Positions 1-7,368 of a stretch of 14,139 bases of DNA are shown here, one piece after another. A model generated the notes under the pieces. It made no database searches. It was not told the DNA's origin and saw only the letters and a program-made list of their open reading frames with translations. Every line of letters begins with the position of its first letter. The stretch's first letter is position 1. The stretch is taken from contig VBPB01000013.1 of assembly GCA_005893365.1 (NCBI GenBank), positions 1 through 14,139 of the forward strand, given 5' to 3'. A program made the translations under genes and the position numbers. Source of the stretch: Candidatus Eiseniibacteriota bacterium (lineage in GTDB: Bacteria > Eisenbacteria > RBG-16-71-46).

Positions 1-345
1 GGTCATGAGCTTGGGGCGCACGCGCTGCACCGAGCCCTCGAGGGTCGCCTCGACGATGTCGTCGAGGTCGCGGATGCGGCCTTCGCGTTTGCGCTTGTGA
101 TAGGCGCTGTCGCAATACACGACCATCACGACACCGGTCTGGGCGGCCAGGCCGACCAGGGCGATGATGCCCACCCAGGCGGCGGTCGACAGGTTGTAGT
201 GGAGCAGCGCCATCAGCCAGATGCTGCCCACGAGCGCGAACGGCACCGAGCACAGGACGATCAGGGACTGGGCGAGGTTGCCGAAGTTCATATAGAGGAG
301 GAGCAGCACGATCACCAGCGTCAGCGGCACCAGGATGCGCATGCG
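1..345 (-). CDS. cusA: CusA C-terminal fragment (frame-shifted continuation, cut by left edge)
   Basis: This is the continuation of the heavy-metal RND pump CusA in a different reading frame from the main part of the gene. From the Arg codon at 345-343 it reads RMRILVPLTLVIVLLLLYMN, then the VPFALVGSIWL and AWVGIIALVGLAAQTGVVMV segments and finally VQRVRPKLMT at the window edge. These match the last transmembrane block of CusA/CzcA pumps (about TM10-12). The Lys at 12-10 aligns with K984 of E. coli CusA, part of the proton relay. The residue aligning with relay residue E939 is Gln (141-139). The first ATG in this frame (342-340) has no Shine-Dalgarno sequence, so independent translation is unlikely. 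The piece belongs to the gene at 321-3263 and is separated from it by a frame break with loss of about eight or nine residues. The 3' end lies outside the window. Confidence 0.85.
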
Positions 346-3263
346 CGCTGGCCGGTCCACTTGAGGAAGTAGCCCGACGGCAGCCGCACACCCTTGGCCA
401 CCTCCCGCTTGGCGTCGTCCACGAAGCCGCCGATGTCGCGCCGCGCGGCGTCCATGTCCACGTAGACGTAACCGACCAGCATGCCGGCCTCGTCGCGGAT
501 CATCGGCGGCCCGCTCACCACGCGGACGTCGGCGATCTGGCCGAGCGGCACGTGCGCGCCACTGGGATCGTCCCAGAGGGTCACGTCTGACCGCGTCCCG
601 CCCGGCGGCAACGGGTTGCCGGACGCGTCGCCGCCCATCGTCCCGCCGCCGGCGGGGCGCCCGCCCGCGCCGTTCATCGCCTGCGCCACCAGGTCCGGCC
701 CGACGTCGCTCACGCCCGCCGAGGCGAGCCGCGCGGGCAGGGCCTGCGGGAGCGCCCCCATGCCCCCGCCCGCGCCGCCGCCCATGCCGGACGGGGCGCT
801 CGGCCCGCCCGACTTGAGCGGCACCAGCACGTGGCGCAGGCGCTCCATGTCCTGGCGCAGGTCACCCGGGTAGCGCACGTTGATGGTGAACCGGTTGCGG
901 CCCTCGACCGTCACCTCGATCGGCTTGCCGCCCACCGCGGCCTCGATGACGTCCTCGACGTCGCCCACGGTCAAGCCGTAGCGCGCCAGCGCGGCGCGGT
1001 CGGGGACGATGTCCAGATAGAACCCGCCGGTGCTGCGGTCGGAGTAGACGCTGCGCGTGCTGGGCACCCGCGAGACCACGCGCTCCAGGTCCATGCCGAT
1101 GCGCTCGATGGTGTCGAGGCTGGCGCCGAAGATCTTGACACCGATCGGCGTGCGGATGCCGGTCGAGAGCATGTCGATGCGGGTCTTGATCGGCATGGTC
1201 CAGGCATTGGTCCAACCGGGGAGCTGCAGCGTGCGGTTGAGCTCGTCGGAGAGCTCCTCCCAGGTGATGCGCCGGTGGTCGGGCCAGAACGGCCGGAACA
1301 GGGGCTTGAGCCCCTCGGGGACGCGCGCCGAGTACCAGCGCGGCACCACGAGCATCCGCCACGCCTCGCGCGGCTTGAGCTTGACCACCGTCTCCACCAT
1401 CGACAGCGGCGCCGGGTCGGTCGGCGTCTCGGAGCGGCCGGCCTTGCCGAACACGCGCTCCACCTCGGGGAAGCTGCGGATGAGCCGGTCCTGCACCTGG
1501 AGATAGCGCTTGGCCTCTTCGATGGAGATGTTGGGGAAGGTCGTCGGCATGTAGAGCATGTCGCCCTCGTTGAGCGGCGGCATGAACTCGTGCCCGAGAC
1601 GCATGGCCATCGGCACGGCGGAGAGCAGCGCCGCCAGGCCGATGGCGATGGTGGTACGCGGGTTCTTGAGCGCCACCCAGGCGAACGGGCGGTAGACCGA
1701 GATCATCGCCCGCGACACCGGATGCTCCTGCTCGTGGCGGATGCGGCCGCGGATGAAAAGCGACATGAGCGCGGGCGCGAGCGTGATCGAGACCAGGGCC
1801 GCGAAGGCCATGCAGAAGGTCTTGGTGAAGGCGAGCGGCTTGAAGAGCCGCCCGGCCTGGCCGTTGAGCGCGAAGATGGGCACGAACGCCGCGGTGATGA
1901 TGAGCAGCGAGAAGAAGATGGGTGGCCCCACCTCCTTCGCCGCCTCGATCAGCACCCGCTGCCGGTGCGCCGCCTCCCCGCCCGGCGGCGCCGGGCCCGC
2001 CGACTCGAGATGCTTGTGCGCGTTCTCGACCAGGACGATGGCGGCGTCCACCATGGCGCCGATGGCGATGGCGATGCCGCCCAGGCTCATGATGTTGGAG
2101 TTGACGTGCAGGAACACCATCGGCACGAACGCCAGCCCCACCGCCACCGGCAGCGAGAGCACCGGCACCAGCGTGCTGCGCAGGTGGAACAGGAAGATGA
2201 AGATGATGAGACTCACCACCACGCCCTCCTCGAGCAGCGTGTGGCGCAGCGTGCCGATGGCGTGGTGGATCAGGCCCGACCGGTCGTAGACGACGCGCAC
2301 CTCGACGCCGGGCGGGAAGGTGGGATAGAGCTCCTTGAGCTTCTCCTTGATGGCCTCGATGACGTGGAGCGCGTTCTCGCCGTAGCGCATCACCACGGTG
2401 CCGCCCACCGCCTCGCCCTCGCCGTTGAGCTCGCTCACGCCGCGGCGGATGTCGGGGCCGAACGAGACCGTGCCCACGTCGGAGAGCCGGATGGGGGTGC
2501 CGCTCCTCGGGTCGGCGCCCAGCGCGATCTGGCGCAGGTCGTCGAGGCTCTTCACGTAGCCGCGGCCGCGCACGAAGTACTCGCGGCCCGACATCTCGAG
2601 GACCCGCCCGCCGACATCGGCGTTGCTGCGCCGGATGGCGGCGCTGATGTCGGCGAGCGAGAGCCCGTAGGCGTGGAGCCGCGTCGGATCCACCTCGACC
2701 TGGTACTGGCGCTGGTAGCCGCCGATCGACGCGACCTCGGCGACGCCGGGGACGCTGGCGAGCGCGTAGCGCAGGTGGAAGTCCTGGAAGGTGCGCAGCT
2801 CGGAGAGGTCGTGGCGGCCGCTCTTGTCCACCAGCGCGTACTGGAACACCCAGCCCACCGAGGTGGCGTCGGGCCCGAGCACCGGGTTGGCGCCCTCGGG
2901 CAGGCGCGAGCGGATGGTGTTCATGTACTCGAGCACGCGGCTGCGCGCCCAGTAGAGATCGGTGCCCTCCTGGAAGATGACGTAGATGAAGCTCATGCCG
3001 AACATGGACTGCCCGCGCACCGCCACCACCCGGGGGGCGGCGAGCAGCGAGGAGACGATCGGGTAGGTCACCTGGTCCTCGACCAGGTCGGGGCTGCGCC
3101 CCATCCAGTCGGTGAAGACGATGACCTGCGGGTCGGACAGGTCGGGGATGGCGTCGAGCGGCACGCGGTTCACCGCCACGAGCGAGCCCACCACCACGAA
3201 CGCGGTGACGATGAACACCAGCATCCGGTGGGTGGCGCAGTACTCGATGACCTTGCCGACCAT
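321..3263 (-). CDS. cusA: CusA, Cu(I)/Ag(I) efflux RND pump, main part, frame broken near its 3' end
   Basis: This is the inner-membrane proton-driven pump of a CusCBA-type tripartite exporter, predicted to move Cu(I)/Ag(I) from periplasm or cytoplasm to the outside. The ATG at 3263 opens with the TM1 segment VGKVIEYCATHRMLVFIVTA and has GAGG six bases upstream inside the cusB stop. The HME-RND relay motif AMVDAAIVLVENAHK places Asp406 at the E. coli D405 position. Met572 (LYMPT), Met622 (PLSMVE) and Met698 (RIDMLSTG) align with E. coli M573, M623 and M672, the cleft methionines, which favours Cu/Ag over Zn/Co/Cd. Two insertions relative to E. coli are seen: about 26 residues before Met698, and about 80 Gly/Met-rich residues at 818-903. 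After Gln972 (WTGQ) homology stops, eight unrelated residues follow and a TGA ends the frame at 321. The family continues through about TM10-12, found in another frame at 1-345. As written, the gene is a pseudogene or contains a sequence error. Confidence 0.93.
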   Translation of the reverse strand: MVGKVIEYCATHRMLVFIVTAFVVVGSLVAVNRVPLDAIPDLSDPQVIVFTDWMGRSPDLVEDQVTYPIVSSLLAAPRVVAVRGQSMFGMSFIYVIFQEGTDLYWARSRVLEYMNTIRSRLPEGANPVLGPDATSVGWVFQYALVDKSGRHDLSELRTFQDFHLRYALASVPGVAEVASIGGYQRQYQVEVDPTRLHAYGLSLADISAAIRRSNADVGGRVLEMSGREYFVRGRGYVKSLDDLRQIALGADPRSGTPIRLSDVGTVSFGPDIRRGVSELNGEGEAVGGTVVMRYGENALHVIEAIKEKLKELYPTFPPGVEVRVVYDRSGLIHHAIGTLRHTLLEEGVVVSLIIFIFLFHLRSTLVPVLSLPVAVGLAFVPMVFLHVNSNIMSLGGIAIAIGAMVDAAIVLVENAHKHLESAGPAPPGGEAAHRQRVLIEAAKEVGPPIFFSLLIITAAFVPIFALNGQAGRLFKPLAFTKTFCMAFAALVSITLAPALMSLFIRGRIRHEQEHPVSRAMISVYRPFAWVALKNPRTTIAIGLAALLSAVPMAMRLGHEFMPPLNEGDMLYMPTTFPNISIEEAKRYLQVQDRLIRSFPEVERVFGKAGRSETPTDPAPLSMVETVVKLKPREAWRMLVVPRWYSARVPEGLKPLFRPFWPDHRRITWEELSDELNRTLQLPGWTNAWTMPIKTRIDMLSTGIRTPIGVKIFGASLDTIERIGMDLERVVSRVPSTRSVYSDRSTGGFYLDIVPDRAALARYGLTVGDVEDVIEAAVGGKPIEVTVEGRNRFTINVRYPGDLRQDMERLRHVLVPLKSGGPSAPSGMGGGAGGGMGALPQALPARLASAGVSDVGPDLVAQAMNGAGGRPAGGGTMGGDASGNPLPPGGTRSDVTLWDDPSGAHVPLGQIADVRVVSGPPMIRDEAGMLVGYVYVDMDAARRDIGGFVDDAKREVAKGVRLPSGYFLKWTGQRACASWCR

Positions 3264-3271
3264 GTCGGGCC

Positions 3272-4699
3272 TCAGTGCGCGTGACCGGGCGCGGGCGGGG
3301 CGCTCATGTCCATGCCGGGCATGCTGCCTGCGCCCGACGCACCGCCCAGGCCGGCGATCGCCGCCTTGAGGCGGCTCTCGGAGTCGATGAGGAACGAGGC
3401 GCTCGCCACCACCGTGTCGCCGGCGGCCACCCCCTTGAGCACCTGGATGCGGTCGCCGTCGCGCGAGCCGGTCCACACCAGCCGCGGCTCGAAGTGGCCG
3501 CCGGCGCGCGCCAGGAACACGTAGTCGTGCTCGCCGCTGTGGATGACCGCCTCGTCCGGCACCACCAGCGCCTGGCCGCCGCGCCCCGCCACCGCCACGC
3601 GCCCGAACATGCCGGGGCGCAGCCGACCGTCATGGTTGTCGAGCGAGAACCGCGCCTTGAGCGTGCGCGTCCCGGTCGAGACCACCGGCGAGACCAGCTC
3701 GATGCTCCCCTCGCGCGGCTGGCCCGGCAGCGCGTCGGCGGTGAAGATCGCGCGGTCGCCGACGCGGACCCGCCCGAAGTCCAGCTCGTAGAGGTCGGCC
3801 AGCACCCAGACCCGCGCGAAGTCGGCGACGGTGAAGAGCGGCGTGTCGGCGGCGACGTACTGCCCCTGCGTGACGCCGCGCTCCAGCACCGTGCCCACCA
3901 CCGGCGAGCGCAGCGTGAGATGCGCCGAGGCGACCTGGGTGCGGTCGAGACGCTTGAGCTCCTCGGGCGGCACGCCGAGCAGGATGAGCCGCGTGCGCGC
4001 CGAGCTGGCCGCCCCCGCCTCGTGGCCGCCGCCGTCGTGGGGGGCCGCGGTCGTACTGTCGCGCGCCCCGATCTCGATCAGGTACTCCTGCTCGCTCTGG
4101 TAGAGCTCGGGGCTGTAGATGGAGAGCAGCGGATCGCCGACCGCGACCGCCTGGCCGGTCTGGTTGAGGTAGAGGTCCTGCACCCAGCCCGCGACCCTGA
4201 GCTGGATGCGCTTGAGGCGCGCTTCGTCGGCGGTGACGAAGCCCGCCATCTCCACGCGGCCGGCGAGCGGGCGCTTCTCCACCACCGCCGTGCGCACGCC
4301 GATCAGCTGCACCCGCTCGGGCGTGATGTGCACCGTCGTGAGGCCCGGCACGTCCCCCGTGCCGGTCGCGCCGGCCGAGGCCGCCGCGATCCCGCCCGAC
4401 GGGATGGGCTCGAGCGTCATGCCGCAGATCGGGCATTCGCCGGGACGGTCGGAGGTGTAGCTGGGATGCATGGGGCAGTAGTAGCGCGCCCGCTTCTGCG
4501 TATGGGCCGAGCCCGGGGCTTCGCGGCGCGACATCACGTAGCTGCCGATGCTCACCGCCGCCAGCACGAGCAGTCCCGCGAACAGCGCCCAGCGGACCAG
4601 GTTCATCAGATCGGCACCGGGCGGCGGCTCGTGGGACGCCGGCCGGCCGGGGTCCGCGCCCCCGCCGTCGTGGAAGGATCGCAGCTCGTGGTGGTTCAT
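3272..4699 (-). CDS. cusB: CusB, periplasmic adaptor (membrane-fusion protein) with heavy-metal-binding domain
   Basis: This 475-residue adaptor links the CusA pump to the CusC channel and probably hands metal to the pump. Residues 1-31 are a His-rich N-tail (MNHHEL...). One membrane anchor follows at about 33-56. Next comes a heavy-metal-binding domain (YYCPMHPS at 73-80, CPICGM at 89-94) of the kind often fused to copper adaptors. The rest is a standard RND adaptor: ITPERVQLIGVRT, a lipoyl/barrel-sandwich half (RVAGWVQDLYLNQTGQAV), a helical hairpin (SPELYQSEQEYL) and a beta-barrel (FARVWVLADLYELDFGRV). The C-terminus is Met/His-rich (SMPGMDMSAPPAPGHAH), which may also bind metal. The ATG at 4699 is supported by AAGGAG six bases upstream and by a 4-base ATGA overlap with the cusC stop. 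The internal Met32 is a weaker alternative start. The stop lies 8 bases before cusA. Confidence 0.95.
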   Translation of the reverse strand: MNHHELRSFHDGGGADPGRPASHEPPPGADLMNLVRWALFAGLLVLAAVSIGSYVMSRREAPGSAHTQKRARYYCPMHPSYTSDRPGECPICGMTLEPIPSGGIAAASAGATGTGDVPGLTTVHITPERVQLIGVRTAVVEKRPLAGRVEMAGFVTADEARLKRIQLRVAGWVQDLYLNQTGQAVAVGDPLLSIYSPELYQSEQEYLIEIGARDSTTAAPHDGGGHEAGAASSARTRLILLGVPPEELKRLDRTQVASAHLTLRSPVVGTVLERGVTQGQYVAADTPLFTVADFARVWVLADLYELDFGRVRVGDRAIFTADALPGQPREGSIELVSPVVSTGTRTLKARFSLDNHDGRLRPGMFGRVAVAGRGGQALVVPDEAVIHSGEHDYVFLARAGGHFEPRLVWTGSRDGDRIQVLKGVAAGDTVVASASFLIDSESRLKAAIAGLGGASGAGSMPGMDMSAPPAPGHAH

Positions 4700-6003
4700 C
4701 GTCCACTCCTTTCGGCGGGCGGCGCGAGCGAGATCCCGAGCAGGTCGCCCCGTCCGGTCAGCGAGAGCAACTGGGCCTCGGCGCGTGAGAGATCCTGGCG
4801 CGCGCGCAGCAGGGCGATCTCGTCCGCGTAGAGCGCGTGGGTCGACTCGAAGACGCGCCACAGGTCGGTGGTGCCCGCGCGGTAGGAGATCCAGGAGGCA
4901 TCCGACGCGCGGCGCTGCGTGGTCACCACGGTGTCCGCCAGCAGGGCCACGGCGCGCTGCGCCGCCACGGCGGCCGCGTGCGCCGCCAGCACCCGCGCGC
5001 GCAGGTCGAGCTCGGCAGCCGTGCGCTCGGCATCGCTGGCCCGCGCCATCGCGTCCAGACCGGCGGCCTCGGCGCGCTGGCGCGAGATCGCGAAGATCGG
5101 CAGCGTCCACGCGACGCTGGCGCTGAACATGTCCGGCTGGGAGAAACGTCCGAGCAGCGGCTCGCGCCGCCCGTACGTGCCGCTGAGCTCGAGGTCGGGC
5201 CAGATCGCGCGGCGCGCGGCGCGCGCCTCGAGGCGGTAGCGATCCACCTGCGCCCGCTGCGCGCGCAGGCGCGGATGGGCGGGACCGAGGGCGGCCAGCC
5301 AGGCGTCCGGGGTCGCCGGGATGACCACCGCGGGCGGCGGCGCCAGCCACTCCGTGACCGGGCCGGGCTCGATCCCGCGCAGGGCGTCGAGCCGAGCGTG
5401 GCCCTGGGCCTCCTCGGCCCGGAACGACGCGGCGTCGGAGAGCGTGTTCGCCTGCTCGGCCTGGGCGCGCAGGATGTCCTCCAGGCGTCCGTTGCCGGAT
5501 TCGTAGCGCGCCCGGGCAGCCAGGATCATGTGCGCCATCTCGGTGTCATGCGCCTCGGCGAGGCGGGCCAGCTCGCCCGCGACGTAGGCGTCCCCATAGG
5601 TCTCCCAGGTCATGCCCCAGATCTCGAGCAGGCTCACCTCGGCCGCGGCGGCCTCGCCGCTCGCTTCGGCGCGGGCGGCCTCGCGGGCCAGACGATTGGC
5701 GCCGAACGCCGGGACGCGCTGCGAGAGGCGGAGCATCTCCATGGTCATCGGATCCGAATCGAGGCCGCCGCTCGTGGGCACGTTGACGACGCCGAGCTCG
5801 AGCGTCGGCGATTCCCAGGCGCCGGCGGGGCCGACGCGTCGCTTGGCGGCCTCGGCCCGGGCGACGCCGGCGGCCAGCGTCGGGTTGGCGGCGGTGACCT
5901 TGAGCAGCGCGCTCTCCAGGTCGAGCGCCAGGGACGGCCGCGGCGCGGCGACGGCGCACAGCACGATCACGGCGGTGGCAATACCCGCTCGCGTGGGGGA
6001 CAT
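4696..6003 (-). CDS. cusC: CusC-like TolC-family outer-membrane efflux channel
   Basis: This 435-residue protein is the predicted outer-membrane duct of the tripartite copper/silver pump. A Sec signal peptide is visible (MSPTRAGIATAVIVLCAVAA, probable cleavage after the Ala of PSLA at about residue 26). The Cys in it is not in a lipobox, so unlike E. coli CusC this one does not look lipidated. The mature part shows the two-fold OEP repeat: DLESALLKVTAANPTLAA begins the first half, and heptad-rich, Ala-rich helices (ARAEAAKRR, LDLRARVLAAHAAAVAAQRA) and the turn SFSQ-like SGTYGRREPLLGRFSQPD fit TolC-family barrels and coiled coils. The length is typical. The ATG at 6003 has AGGAG eight bases upstream. 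The stop overlaps the cusB ATG, implying coupling. The family assignment is firm; the CusC name rests on its position beside cusB and cusA. Confidence 0.9.
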   Translation of the reverse strand: MSPTRAGIATAVIVLCAVAAPRPSLALDLESALLKVTAANPTLAAGVARAEAAKRRVGPAGAWESPTLELGVVNVPTSGGLDSDPMTMEMLRLSQRVPAFGANRLAREAARAEASGEAAAAEVSLLEIWGMTWETYGDAYVAGELARLAEAHDTEMAHMILAARARYESGNGRLEDILRAQAEQANTLSDAASFRAEEAQGHARLDALRGIEPGPVTEWLAPPPAVVIPATPDAWLAALGPAHPRLRAQRAQVDRYRLEARAARRAIWPDLELSGTYGRREPLLGRFSQPDMFSASVAWTLPIFAISRQRAEAAGLDAMARASDAERTAAELDLRARVLAAHAAAVAAQRAVALLADTVVTTQRRASDASWISYRAGTTDLWRVFESTHALYADEIALLRARQDLSRAEAQLLSLTGRGDLLGISLAPPAERSGR

Positions 6004-6133
6004 CGGTCCGACTCCTCTCGCGGGCCGCGGGGGGGAACCCCCGGCGGCGCACCTTCGAGTTCCGGCCCGGCGCCACGAGGGCGGCGGACGAGAACGGTCA
6101 CGCGGTCACGCGCGCGAACGCGGCGTGACCATC

Positions 6134-6153
6134 CCGGTCGGGCTTCCGACCGG
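6134..6153 (-). terminator. perfect 8-bp hairpin between the Cys-rich gene and cusC
   Basis: CCGGTCGG and CCGACCGG form a perfect 8-bp stem around a 4-base loop (AAGC on the minus strand), 14 bases downstream of the Cys-rich gene's stop. No T-run follows. It could be a weak terminator or attenuator, an RNA-processing or stability element within the operon, or a chance GC-rich palindrome. Confidence 0.4.
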
Positions 6154-6167
6154 AGGGACGCGAAGGA

Positions 6168-6602
6168 TCAGGCGAGGGGAGGGGCGCGCGGCGCGCGGAG
6201 GGCGCGCGCGAGGCCGGTCGGTGGCGGACCGGCGGAGCTTCGGGGAGGCGAGTGTTCGCTGAGCGACGGAGCGACCGACGGCGCGACTAGGGCCGCGAGC
6301 GCGACCGGCGACGGCGCCGGATGAGAGGCGACGGCCTTGGCGAGCACCGGCGCATCGGGCACCAGCACCGGGTCGGGACAGCACGACCGGCCGGCCGGCG
6401 CGTGGGGGCGTGACGACGGGCCCGCGGGGGCACAGTGCGGGCAGCGCGGCGTCGCCGCGGCGCCGGGGGTAGCCATGCAGGCCATGCGCGTGTTGCCCGC
6501 CCAGGCGCTCAGCAGGCAGTAGTTGCTGCCGGCGAGGAACAGGGCGAGACCGAGGAGGAGCGCGGGGACGCGGCGCGCGCGATGATGGAGGAGTTGGCGC
6601 AT
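6168..6602 (-). CDS. small cysteine-rich exported protein preceding cusCBA
   Basis: I do not recognise a named family. From the ATG at 6602 the frame encodes 144 residues. An N-terminal basic stretch and hydrophobic segment (RARRVPALLLGLALFLAG) look like a signal peptide or anchor. The next stretch is rich in Cys and Met (Cys29, 42, 54, 57, 74, 75; motifs NYCLL, MACM, CPHC, SCCPDPV), followed by an Ala/Pro/Ser-rich low-complexity tail. Small secreted Cys/Met/His-rich proteins are often seen next to copper exporters, so periplasmic copper binding, sensing or delivery is a reasonable inference, not shown. It lies 164 bases upstream of cusC on the same strand, probably in the same transcript. 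An in-frame ATG at 6662 would add 20 unlikely residues. Neither start has a good Shine-Dalgarno sequence. The tail could be partly an artefact of GC-rich open frames, but the signal-plus-Cys design argues for a real gene. Confidence 0.65.
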   Translation of the reverse strand: MRQLLHHRARRVPALLLGLALFLAGSNYCLLSAWAGNTRMACMATPGAAATPRCPHCAPAGPSSRPHAPAGRSCCPDPVLVPDAPVLAKAVASHPAPSPVALAALVAPSVAPSLSEHSPPRSSAGPPPTGLARALRAPRAPPLA

Positions 6603-6906
6603 GACGGTATAGATGATATCGGCTGATCGAGGGTCGGAGTTGTCCGGAACCGGTGAATCCATCTCCCGGCCCGCCGCGCTGCGGAATGCCCGCCCGTGCC
6701 GCTGGGTCGGAGGTCATGCAGTGGCAACCACTTGCTCTCCGGCGCCGTCGGCCAGGCCTCGAGACTCTCAGCCCCTGCGAGTGGCACTATGCTCGATGAG
6801 AGATCCGTGGAACGAGGCTCAGTTGCCGTGCGATGCCGGGGGGGTGCCGAGAACGGTCTCTAGGTGAGCCGCGCTTACAACAGTGACCAACAGGGCGGGG
6901 GGCTTC
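6603..6906. other. divergent spacer without a recognisable gene
   Basis: About 300 bases separate the minus-strand copper operon from the plus-strand HIT gene. Short open frames cross it (for example 6613-6867 on the plus strand), but none has a recognisable motif, domain or good ribosome site. Apart from the AT-rich patch near 6606-6625 and a weak 5-bp palindrome (AGTGGcaaCCACT, around 6720), I see nothing in it. It presumably carries the promoters of both flanking genes. Confidence 0.5.
6606..6640 (-). promoter_or_regulatory. candidate promoter of the copper operon
   Basis: The only AT-rich patch in this GC-rich neighbourhood lies just upstream of the Cys-rich gene's ATG and reads GATATCATCTATACC on the minus strand. 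TATCAT is a plausible -10 element. I see no good -35 and no convincing MerR/CueR or CopY-type dyad. If used, the transcript would have almost no leader. This is a composition-based guess. Confidence 0.25.
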
Positions 6907-7368
6907 ATGGTCTCAACCAGGCGATGGATGATCTCGGCAACCGTTTCCTTGCTGGTCGGGATCCTGGTCGGCGGCTACCTGTTCGCCAAGTCCCAGCCTC
7001 GTTCGATCCTGGCGCTCAACCGCTGTGACCACTGTCTCAGCCAGGCGGACCTCGCGGGGCTCCTCGGCTCGGCGGGGGTGCAGCGGCTCGGCGGGCACCT
7101 GCCCTTCGTCGTGCTCGAGACGGACCGGTCTTTAGTCCTCCAGTACCCGTTCGCCGCGCGCCACCGGCACTACGTGATCCTGCCGAAGCGAGACATCAAG
7201 GATCTTGGGGAGGTCTCCCCCGAGAACTCGCCGGATGTGGTCGACCTGCTCTACGTGGCCCGGTATCTCATCGAGAAGCACCGGCTCAGGAACTATCGCC
7301 TCTATTCGAACGGCCCCGGTGGCCAGGCCGTCACCTACCTGCACTTCCACCTGGTCGCGGATCGATGA
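6907..7368 (+). CDS. membrane-anchored HIT-domain protein
   Basis: From the ATG at 6907 this is a 153-residue protein. A single N-terminal membrane segment lies at about residues 8-26 (MISATVSLLVGILVGGYLF). It is followed by a CxxC (CDHC, 40-43), a beta-rich stretch with HYVILPKRDIKDL (88-100), and the C-terminal signature GPGGQAVTYLHFHLVADR. This is the histidine-triad fold: the ILPK segment and a C-terminal H-phi-H-phi-H-phi-phi motif. Here the first His is Tyr144, while His146 (the usual nucleophile position) and His148 remain. Known HIT proteins are nucleotide hydrolases or transferases; the substrate here is unknown. The anchor would place the domain outside the cytoplasm, or on its inner face if the topology is reversed, which is unusual for the family. 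A GTG at 6883 would add eight residues. I prefer 6907 because of the G-rich stretch just before it. The downstream gene is 166 bases away. Confidence 0.82.
   Translation: MVSTRRWMISATVSLLVGILVGGYLFAKSQPRSILALNRCDHCLSQADLAGLLGSAGVQRLGGHLPFVVLETDRSLVLQYPFAARHRHYVILPKRDIKDLGEVSPENSPDVVDLLYVARYLIEKHRLRNYRLYSNGPGGQAVTYLHFHLVADR

Noticed and set aside
321..372. Programmed ribosomal frameshift as the explanation of the CusA break
   Set aside because: No slippery run or downstream stimulatory structure is seen, and a frameshift would not account for the eight or nine missing conserved residues.
831..3284. 817-codon open frame on the plus strand, opposite cusA
   Set aside because: Its translation is His/Arg/Asp-rich low-complexity text typical of the complement of a GC-rich gene, with no domain, while the other strand encodes unmistakable CusA motifs.
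3264..3476. Upstream extension of CusA to 3476
   Set aside because: The added residues overlap the cusB coding region and are Arg/Gly/Pro-rich. The ATG at 3263 starts exactly at the conserved TM1 and has its own Shine-Dalgarno sequence.
3275..4831. 518-codon open frame on the plus strand, opposite cusB
   Set aside because: It lacks any recognisable motif and is dominated by Arg, Ala and His. It mirrors the real cusB gene.
5546..6076. 176-codon minus-strand open frame overlapping the cusC start
   Set aside because: It is the +1-type shadow of cusC, Arg-rich, and has no ribosome site.
4837..6324. 495-codon open frame on the plus strand, opposite cusC and the Cys-rich gene
   Set aside because: It is Gly/Arg-rich with no domain. 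The opposite strand has a signal peptide, good ribosome sites and operon spacing.
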